Source: Glycocaulis sp.
GTDB taxonomy: Bacteria > Pseudomonadota > Alphaproteobacteria > Caulobacterales > Maricaulaceae
Assembly: GCA_022565665.1 (NCBI GenBank)
Contig: JAIUMI010000022.1
Location: forward strand, 1 to 37,317
DNA length: 37,317 bases
Reading direction: 5' to 3'
Part shown: positions 31,821 through 37,317 of the stretch, piece by piece
Layout of the letters: each line of letters starts with the position of its first letter
Position numbering within the stretch: the first letter of the stretch is position 1
Notes under the pieces: model-generated
The model's input: the letters and a program-made list of their open reading frames with translations, nothing else
What the model was told of the DNA's origin: nothing
Database searches by the model: none
Made by a program: the position numbers and the translations under genes

Positions 31821-32195
31821 CTAATTCACGGCGCCCATATGCTTGTCGAGCAGAACCTTGAGATCTTCAGGCGTCATCAGGTCGAGCTTGGCAAACGGGC
31901 CGACGACCCGTTTGTAACGGGAGAGATCCACCTTCTCGAAGGTATGCGCCGTTACCAGCAGGATCACTGCATCGCCCGCAGCAGGCGCCACGAGCGGCAG
32001 GGTCTCGTCAAAACTGGTGTAGGGCGGCAGGCGGCGATCCAGAAAGATCAGGTTGAAACGCGCGCGCTCTGCCTCACGCAGAAAGTCGCTGACCGAGAGG
32101 AAGGACTCAACTTCAACCTCGTCAAACACTTCGCTCATCAGGATGGACAGGATATCGGTCTCGACCGGATCATCATCGATGATGGCGACGGCTAC
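31821..32195 (-). CDS. Stand-alone receiver domain, reached by -1 shift from kinase
   Basis: The receiver domain reads from VAVAIIDDDPVETDIL through FLDRRLP (phosphoacceptor Asp, residue 53) to VTAHT and GPFAKLD, ending at TAG 31821. The acidic triad IIDDDP is upstream of the first ATG (32138), so a product starting there would lack beta-1 and the metal pocket. Between the previous in-frame stop (32273-32271) and these residues there is no ATG, GTG or TTG. The frame is instead -1 relative to the kinase, joined at A-AAG-GGG (32201-32195) just before the kinase stop. The coordinates given begin at GTA 32195, where the shifted frame continues. Either frameshifting, a rare start codon, or a base change in the G run is involved. 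Confidence 0.7.
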   Translation of the reverse strand, partial: VAVAIIDDDPVETDILSILMSEVFDEVEVESFLSVSDFLREAERARFNLIFLDRRLPPYTSFDETLPLVAPAAGDAVILLVTAHTFEKVDLSRYKRVVGPFAKLDLMTPEDLKVLLDKHMGAVN

Positions 32196-35100
32196 CCCTT
32201 TCTCGCGGGCGTTCTCCGCCCGGCTGTCTTCTGTGTCAGACGCGACAATGCGCCTCGCAAGGCCTCCAGATCAACCGGTTTGGCCAAATATTCGTTAGCG
32301 CCAGCTTTCAGACATTGCTCGCGGTCCTGGGAAGAGGCGTGCGCCGTCAAGGCCAGGATCGGCACCCGGGCGCGCTTTTTCCTGGCGGCGCGTATCTCGC
32401 GCATCGCATCAAGGCCCGACAGGACAGGCATGGAGACGTCCATGATCACGACATCGAAATCACCCGACAGCGCCGCGTCGACGGCCTTGCGGCCATCGGC
32501 CACGCATACCGGCTCTCCAATGCCCAGCTCCTGCAGGAACATGATCAGCGTTTCGCGGTTGGTGGCGTTGTCCTCCGCCAGCAAGACCCGCAGACCAGCC
32601 TCCTGTCCGGCCACAGCCGGGCCGGAACCGGGCGCGGGGATGGCCTTTTCCATCTCCGCAGGGGTGAGCGGCACATCAAGGCGGAAGCGTGCGCCCTTGC
32701 CCGGCTCGCTATCCACGCTGACATCGCCGCCCATCAGCGTCGCAAACTCCCGGCACAGGGCAGGGCCGAGGCCTGCGCCCTCGTGAGCGCGCGAGAAGGA
32801 GGCGTCCACCTGCCGGAACCGGTCGAATATCAGTTGCTGCTGCTGGGCCGATATGCCGGGGCCCGTGTCCGCGACTTCGAAGCGGATCACACCCCGCTCC
32901 CGCGCGCTGACCGTGAGCGTCACCGAACCGGACGGCGTGAACTTCACCGCATTGCCCAGAAGATTGATCAGCACCTGGCTGAGCCGGCGCCGGTCCGCCT
33001 GAACCGCGGCTGGCACGGCCGCGTCGATCTCGAAGCCGAGCGCCAGCCCCTTCTCCCGGGCCGCAGCGGTGACCGAGGACAGCGCCTGCTCGCACACCGC
33101 GCGCAACTCCACGGTTTCGGGCTCCAGCACCATCAGGCCGGCCTCGATCTTGGAAATGTCCAGAATGTCGTTGATGATCCCCAGCAAGGCCCGGCCCGAT
33201 GACTGCACCGTATCAATCATCTTCTGCTGGCGCGCGTCCAGCGTGGTTCTGGCCAGCAATTGTGACATGCCCAGCACGCCGTTGAGCGGCGTGCGGATTT
33301 CATGGCTCATATTGGCCAGGAATTCCGATTTCAGCCGGTTGGCTTCTTCCGCCTCATCGCGCGCGATGCGCAAGGCCTCTTCGGACCGCTTGCGCTCCGT
33401 GATGTCGCGCAACACGCCAAGCCAGTGGGTGTGACGGCCGTCCGCATCGACAACCGGAACCGTATCGACATCCATCCACCGCCCTTCGCCGGATTTCGTG
33501 TAGTGCACGATCTCGGTGCGCATCGGCAGTGCAGCCCTGAACGCGGCGAATACTCTGGCAAGGGTCTCCGGATCGGTTTCCGGCCCTCGCAGAATACTCG
33601 TGCCGCGGCCAATCGCCTCGGTGCGGGAATAGCCGAACACGCGCTCGAACGCGTCATTGACATAGACAATGCTCGGCCCGTCATCGGTGATTTCGTTATC
33701 CGTGATGATGACCACGTCATTGGCCCGCGCGACCGCCGCTTCGAGCAGGTATAGCTGCTGGCGGGCTTCGCGCTCCTGCGTGATGTCCTGGAAATAGACG
33801 GCAAGCACTTCGCGTCCGGGATGTGCCTGAAGGCGGAACCAGGCCTGCATGGGCTGGAACCAGAACTCCAGCTTCTGGGAGGTGCCGGTAGCCATCGCGC
33901 TTTCATAAGCTGCCCGAAGCGCTTCTGGCGGGCTCTTGGGGAAAATATCCCAGACATACCGGCCCAGAAGGTTGTCGCGCTCGGTACGCAACAGCCGCTC
34001 GGCCTCGTCATTCACGAAAGTGAAGTGCAGGTTCTCGTCCAGCAGGTAAAAGCCATCGCTCATTGAGTTGAGCGTACGCCGCAGGCGCTCGGCCATCTCC
34101 TCGCTTTCCTGACGGGCCGCGATCAGTTCGCTGACATCCTGAAACGCGCCGCGCACGCCCACTATGCGGCCGCTGGCATCACGCTCCGCCTCGCCGAGCG
34201 TCCGGCACCAGATCCGGCGGCCCTTCGCCGTGATGAGTGTGAGCAACTCGTCATACGGTTCCCCGTGGTCCACACAACTTCTGAAAACCTCCCGGATACG
34301 GTCGATGCTTTCAGGGGCGTAGAAGTTGATGCCGTCCTCGATCGGGACTTCCCGCACACCCGGCAAATCGTGGATCTCCGCCACCTCCTCGGACCACTCG
34401 ATGACGTCATTTTGCAGATCGACGCGCCACGCGCCGAAACGCGCAGACTTGCCGGCAAGACGCAGCAGATTGTCTGCCTCGTTCAGCCTCGCATCGGTTT
34501 CCAGCTGTCCGGTAATGTCCTGAACGAACCCGGTCGTCACCTCGCCTTCCGGTGTGGCAGCGCGCTCGGCCACACCGCGCACCGTGATCACACGCCCGTC
34601 CGGCCGGACAACGCGGTGCCAGAATTCGTAACTGCTCGCGCCCGATGACAGGAAATCGGCAAACTGGCGTTCCATCCGGGGCCGGTCTTCGGGATGAACA
34701 ACACTTACATAGAGATCGTAGTCGAGCTCGTGTTCGTCCGGATCCAGCCCGTACATGCGAAACGTGCTGTCCGACCATTCCAGCTTCTGGGTCTGCAGAT
34801 TGAACCGCCACTGCCCGAGTGCCAGCAGGCGCTCGGCCGTGCGGATGCTCGCCTCGCGCTCTTTCAGCCTGAGCGTTGCCTCGCGCAGCTCGCGCGAATG
34901 CATGACCAGCTCAAGCTCCAGGGGACGGTCCTTGATGTTCGCCTCAATAGCGCCCGGATCGCCTCCTCCGCTCTGGACCAGTGCCGTTACGTCCTCGGAC
35001 CGGCAGATGATGTAGCTGATAGTACCGTCCGGGGCCTTAATCGCCGAGACCACGCCGATCCACCAGCGCTCCTCCATCCCTCCGCCCTGGTCGGCAGGCC

Positions 35101-35797
35101 GCTCAATGGCATAGCGTGTAATGGGTATCGCTTCGGGCAGACCGGTCGCCTTCACCTTGTCGAGCAAGGCCTCGATCACCTTGCGGCCCTCATCTTGCCC
35201 CTCATCGTCCGCGCCGGGAAACAGGTCGAATAATGGCCGCCCCATGATCTCGGAGCGCTTGCGCATGACCGCTTCAAGATACTGGTCACTGATGGCGACG
35301 ACCCGGTATTCGTCCGGTTCCAGCACGAGAAACTTGCTCGGGGCCGATTCAAACAGGGACTGGAAGTGGAAAGCCGCCGCCTCGGCCTGGTTGCGCAGCC
35401 TTTCCTCGCGTTTCAGGAGTGCGGCGCGTTCGCGTTCAAACTCCACGCTGGCGGTCACATCGCGCAACACCGCGAGCTCGCACGCCTTGTCATCATAGGT
35501 CAGCGTATGGGAGGTAACCTCCGCAAGAATGATCTCGCCGGGTTTTGAAAGCGTGGTCCAGACGCCTGCCCGATCAAGACCTTCCGTAACGGCCGCCACG
35601 TTTGAAGCCAGCCGCTCCAGCTCCTCAGGCGTGTGCAGATCATCCAGACGCAGCTCACCCAGTTCGCCCTGTGTATAGCCGTAGCGTTCCGTGAAGGCGT
35701 GGTTCACGACGAGAATGCGCCGGGTGGCGAGCTCGTAAATGAGCATCGGGTCGGGATGATTCTCAAAGAAGATATCGCGGGCAAGCTCTGTGCTCAT
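32192..35797 (-). CDS. Multi-PAS hybrid sensor histidine kinase
   Basis: This 1201-residue protein has no signal peptide or membrane helix and should be cytoplasmic. It carries six PAS domains: about residues 10-120, 150-270, 325-435, 450-560, 580-690 and 700-815. Then come a HisKA domain with NMSHEIRTPLNG (H832), a HATPase with the N-box LINLLGNAVKF and the G1 box DTGPGI, and a receiver with acidic pair ED in LLAEDNA and phosphoacceptor D1120 in IMDVSMP, with K in LAKPVD. The G2 region reads GAGLGPALC where GxGLGLA(I/L) is usual. It probably relays phosphate to its own receiver and to the receiver protein encoded directly downstream. The signals sensed are unknown. Confidence 0.94.
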   Translation of the reverse strand: MSTELARDIFFENHPDPMLIYELATRRILVVNHAFTERYGYTQGELGELRLDDLHTPEELERLASNVAAVTEGLDRAGVWTTLSKPGEIILAEVTSHTLTYDDKACELAVLRDVTASVEFERERAALLKREERLRNQAEAAAFHFQSLFESAPSKFLVLEPDEYRVVAISDQYLEAVMRKRSEIMGRPLFDLFPGADDEGQDEGRKVIEALLDKVKATGLPEAIPITRYAIERPADQGGGMEERWWIGVVSAIKAPDGTISYIICRSEDVTALVQSGGGDPGAIEANIKDRPLELELVMHSRELREATLRLKEREASIRTAERLLALGQWRFNLQTQKLEWSDSTFRMYGLDPDEHELDYDLYVSVVHPEDRPRMERQFADFLSSGASSYEFWHRVVRPDGRVITVRGVAERAATPEGEVTTGFVQDITGQLETDARLNEADNLLRLAGKSARFGAWRVDLQNDVIEWSEEVAEIHDLPGVREVPIEDGINFYAPESIDRIREVFRSCVDHGEPYDELLTLITAKGRRIWCRTLGEAERDASGRIVGVRGAFQDVSELIAARQESEEMAERLRRTLNSMSDGFYLLDENLHFTFVNDEAERLLRTERDNLLGRYVWDIFPKSPPEALRAAYESAMATGTSQKLEFWFQPMQAWFRLQAHPGREVLAVYFQDITQEREARQQLYLLEAAVARANDVVIITDNEITDDGPSIVYVNDAFERVFGYSRTEAIGRGTSILRGPETDPETLARVFAAFRAALPMRTEIVHYTKSGEGRWMDVDTVPVVDADGRHTHWLGVLRDITERKRSEEALRIARDEAEEANRLKSEFLANMSHEIRTPLNGVLGMSQLLARTTLDARQQKMIDTVQSSGRALLGIINDILDISKIEAGLMVLEPETVELRAVCEQALSSVTAAAREKGLALGFEIDAAVPAAVQADRRRLSQVLINLLGNAVKFTPSGSVTLTVSARERGVIRFEVADTGPGISAQQQQLIFDRFRQVDASFSRAHEGAGLGPALCREFATLMGGDVSVDSEPGKGARFRLDVPLTPAEMEKAIPAPGSGPAVAGQEAGLRVLLAEDNATNRETLIMFLQELGIGEPVCVADGRKAVDAALSGDFDVVIMDVSMPVLSGLDAMREIRAARKKRARVPILALTAHASSQDREQCLKAGANEYLAKPVDLEALRGALSRLTQKTAGRRTPARKG

Positions 35798-35939
35798 GGG
35801 CGCACAGCCTTCTCAAGCCGTTGAAAACACCGGTCCGTCTGGCCGCTCGGCGCGCCCTGGCATGACTGCACAGCCCAATCCATGGCGCATAGCGTTATGC
35901 CTGCGGCTCCCATTGGCAAGGGTATTGGCCGAAACGTGC

Positions 35940-36392
35940 CTAGCGCGGCAATAACCGTTTGCGCTGGGTTACCACGCCAATACCGTTCCGGTCTGTCTCG
36001 AAGCCGGTAATGACGAAGCCCGATTTCAGGTTCAGTACGATCATGGCCGCATTTTCTGCCCGGGTGCGCGTCTCTACCTGGCGATAGCCCGCCCGGGCCG
36101 CCCAGCCGTGCTGGCGCCCCATCAAGGCACTCGCCAAACCCTGCCGCCGGGCAGAAGGGTGCACCGCCCCCAGCCAGCTGTAGAACAGGCTGGAACCGCG
36201 CCGATAGCCCAGCTTGAAGCCTGCTAGCTTGCCGTGCTCGCCACGTGCGGTGACCAGCGATGGCGCAGTGATCGTCGTCAGCCTGTCGGTCAGATAGGCG
36301 GGATCAAACTCCCCGAACGCTGCCACGCAGAGCTCCACCAGCTCTGCCGGGCGTTCATGGACCTCATCGCCTTCAAGGATTTCGAAATTCAT
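35940..36392 (-). CDS. GNAT-family N-acetyltransferase
   Basis: The start at ATG 36392 (MNFEILEGDEVHERPAELVE) is preferred over 36425 because it fits the domain length (150 residues). The GNAT fold shows GFKLGYRR, then YSWLGAVHPSARRQGLASALM with the acetyl-CoA-binding R-x-x-G-x-A motif (RRQGLA), and VETRTRAENAAMIVLNLKSG, FVITGF at the end. It transfers an acetyl group from acetyl-CoA to an amine, identity unknown. The gene is divergent in orientation from nothing nearby and lies between the kinase gene and the tRNA-Leu remnant. Confidence 0.9.
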   Translation of the reverse strand: MNFEILEGDEVHERPAELVELCVAAFGEFDPAYLTDRLTTITAPSLVTARGEHGKLAGFKLGYRRGSSLFYSWLGAVHPSARRQGLASALMGRQHGWAARAGYRQVETRTRAENAAMIVLNLKSGFVITGFETDRNGIGVVTQRKRLLPR

Positions 36393-36464
36393 GGCGCGCC
36401 TCGCAAAGCATCGATACTGCATCATTTTAGCGGCGCAAGCGCGCGGTTATCATTGATCCTCCGC

Positions 36465-36600
36465 GCATCCGCGCGTCGCTGCGCGCCGGAGTGCCAGTCC
36501 GGCCCCGTAAGGGGCCACCAGGCCGAACGGCCGCCCGCGACTGCCTGTGCCCGTGCAGGCGGGTATTCGCGGAATATCGCAACGCGGGTGCGTTGCGGAA
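36465..36600. repeat. GC-rich palindromic repeat (family C)
   Basis: The sequence contains GCGCGTCGCTGCGCGC, GGCCCCGTAAGGGGCC, CAGGCCGAACGGCCGCCCG and GCCTGTGCCCGTGCAGGC, a run of short inverted repeats. The order resembles 13066-13205, sharing AGGCCGANCGGCCGCCCG. Together with that copy it suggests a dispersed family; alignment over the full length is only partial. It lies immediately left of the tRNA-Leu remnant. Confidence 0.5.
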
Positions 36601-36608
36601 ACCAGGAA

Positions 36609-36666
36609 TGGTGCGGGCGGCCGGAATCGAACCGGCACGGAGGTTGCCCTCCAACGGATTTTAAGT
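36609..36666 (-). other. tRNA-Leu(UAA) 3' half: attachment-site remnant
   Basis: On the minus strand this 58-base segment reads ACTTAAAATCCG (the anticodon loop with UAA), a variable arm GGAGGGCAACCTCC, a T arm GCCGGTTCGATTCCGGC, acceptor strand CGCCCGC, and ACCA. These are tRNA-Leu positions from the anticodon stem to the 3' end. The 5' half (acceptor GCGGGCG, D arm) is absent to the right. An element that integrates by site-specific recombination in the tRNA anticodon loop would leave just such a copy, with the rebuilt intact tRNA at its other end. The break at 36666 is therefore the junction. Confidence 0.85.
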
Positions 36667-36982
36667 ATATTACGTTAAATCATAAGCCATTGATATAAAA
36701 TAATAATTTCTGTGATTTTGTGTGTATGTGTAAGAAAATGTGTAAAAAAATTCCCCTTTTTGGGGGGTGCGTGTGACTAAATTCCTAGATTTTCCCAATT
36801 TATCTGCTGGAAGTTGCCCGAGGCTTAACGGGTGAGCGTCATCACTTGCTATGAAATTATCATAGGCCGTCGAATTTCTCAATAAAATTATTAGCTTACA
36901 TGAGCATGGGGTGCCCATGCGCCCCCAAGAATGTCTCCTTCCAGGCGGATGTTACCCCTCGTCCTGTCAATCCGCGAGAGCG
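36667..36982. other. AT-rich element end with no gene
   Basis: This stretch is much more AT-rich than the chromosome and shows no credible gene. It contains a direct repeat ATGTGTAA at 36726-36733 and 36738-36745 (12-base period) and CCCC-TTTTT-GGGG at about 36754-36766. Such short direct repeats close to an attachment site can be arm-type integrase sites, but this is inference. Confidence 0.4.
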
Positions 36983-37129
36983 ATGCCGTTTGAATTGTCG
37001 GCATGAATCTCCTGACTTTCGCCTCACCCTTTCCGGTGAGCCCTTCTTCCCATGGTTATGGCACAAGCCCGTGCGTTGCCCGCGCAACAGCGGAACCGAA
37101 GCGTTCCCGCTGTCCTTCTCTGCGTTGCG
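36983..37129 (+). ncRNA. Hairpin-rich tract, candidate structured RNA
   Basis: Successive perfect dyads are ATGCCG/CGGCAT (36983-37004), CTCACC/GGTGAG (37023-37040), GCAC/GTGC (37061-37074), and ACAGCGG-AAC / GTT-C-CCGCTGT (37087-37113, one bulge), enclosed by CGCAA/TTGCG (37083-37129). A GNRA-like CGCGAGAGCG precedes them. The density of stems and the absence of a gene suggest a structured 5' leader or RNA for the gene at 37227. I do not recognise a known RNA class. A minus-strand frame here is a shadow. Confidence 0.4.
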
Positions 37130-37226
37130 GCTCCCTGTGGGGAATGCGCGATGCCCGTAGCTGGTGCTGCCCCCTGTCACATGAAGGTCTCGAAGGGCGA
37201 GGCCGGAAAAAGACAGGAGAAAGACC

Positions 37227-37317
37227 ATGCCAGCCTATATCGACACAGCATCACTGAACGCTCTGACGGAAGCGGAGTTAAACTCCTTGTGGCGGATTAT
37301 CGCAGACGAAATGGCGG
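37227..37317 (+). CDS. N-terminus of an element-encoded protein
   Basis: ATG 37227 has AGGAG seven bases upstream and opens a frame that runs off the right edge. The visible 30 residues begin MPAYIDTASLNALTEAELNS, then LWRIIADEMA, an amphipathic helical start. I do not recognise the family. It lies inside the probable integrated element that begins at 36667, after a hairpin-rich leader. Confidence 0.6.
   Translation, partial: MPAYIDTASLNALTEAELNSLWRIIADEMA

Noticed and set aside
33560-33610. LOV photoreceptor domain in the kinase
   Set aside because: The sixth PAS has GRGTSILRGPETD, resembling a LOV segment, but it lacks the flavin-binding Cys of GRNCRFLQ.
36670-36918. 82-residue minus-strand frame in the AT-rich end, as a possible integrase remnant
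   Set aside because: It has no tyrosine recombinase motifs, and a weak terminator-like CCCC/GGGG stem lies within it.
36609-37226. tRNA-Leu(UAA) with a group I intron
   Set aside because: Such introns interrupt the loop inside the anticodon, whereas here the loop is complete and the break is in the anticodon stem. The 5' half of the tRNA was not seen to the right.
36896-37228. 110-residue minus-strand frame at the right edge
   Set aside because: It runs opposite to the downstream gene and through paired hairpin arms, has no ribosome site or recognisable domain, and looks like a shadow of structured non-coding DNA.

Overview
The window is about 37 kb of high-GC DNA with alphaproteobacterial gene content, and I would place it in the Maricaulales/Hyphomonadales area. 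The indicators are a complete PhyR-NepR-EcfG general stress module, a PAS_5-type protein, a DUF3126 protein next to cysE, and dispersed GC-rich palindromic repeats. The genus is inferred, not shown.

Layout. The left edge (1-1338) is accessory DNA: the end of an IS3-family insertion sequence, an AT-rich two-helix membrane protein gene, and a lipoprotein gene broken by one in-frame amber codon, next to a tRNA-Arg(ACG). From 1613 to 5178 lies the stress module: phyR divergent from nepR-ecfG-histidine kinase, with two face-to-face EcfG-type promoters between them. From 5231 to 8647 are dapE, a membrane protein, truA and fmt. A composite repeat block and a LysR regulator follow. From 10065 to 17623 is a mixed housekeeping and signalling stretch: a secreted repeat protein, PAS_5, tandem PilZ, GYF_2, gamma carbonic anhydrase, PhoH, a beta-barrel protein, DUF3126, cysE and a Nudix hydrolase. 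From 17658 to 22649 is a TetR-adaptor-RND efflux operon. Next come a nitroreductase, a curlin gene with a possible accessory partner, queF, two small membrane proteins, a KefB-type antiporter, and an Lrp/ald divergent pair. The last third (29679-36392, minus strand) holds a nitronate monooxygenase, a mercaptopyruvate-type sulfurtransferase, a receiver protein, a six-PAS hybrid kinase and a GNAT acetyltransferase. At 36609-36666 the 3' half of a tRNA-Leu(UAA) is left as an attachment-site scar, and the DNA to its right looks like the start of an integrated element.

How the genes work together. PhyR, NepR, EcfG and the HisKA_2 kinase form the partner-switch for general stress. The TetR protein probably represses the efflux pair through a palindrome overlapping its own stop codon. 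The Lrp protein probably controls alanine dehydrogenase.

Least ordinary signals: (1) a receiver domain that lacks a usable start codon and reads on from the hybrid kinase by a -1 shift at an A-AAG-GGG heptamer directly before the kinase stop; (2) a structured leader before phoH with a strong terminator, a possible antiterminator and an overlapping leader ORF; (3) a 30-codon ORF upstream of the sulfurtransferase whose Shine-Dalgarno pairs with 16 bases of the 16S 3' end; (4) a hairpin-rich non-coding tract just inside the element at the right edge.
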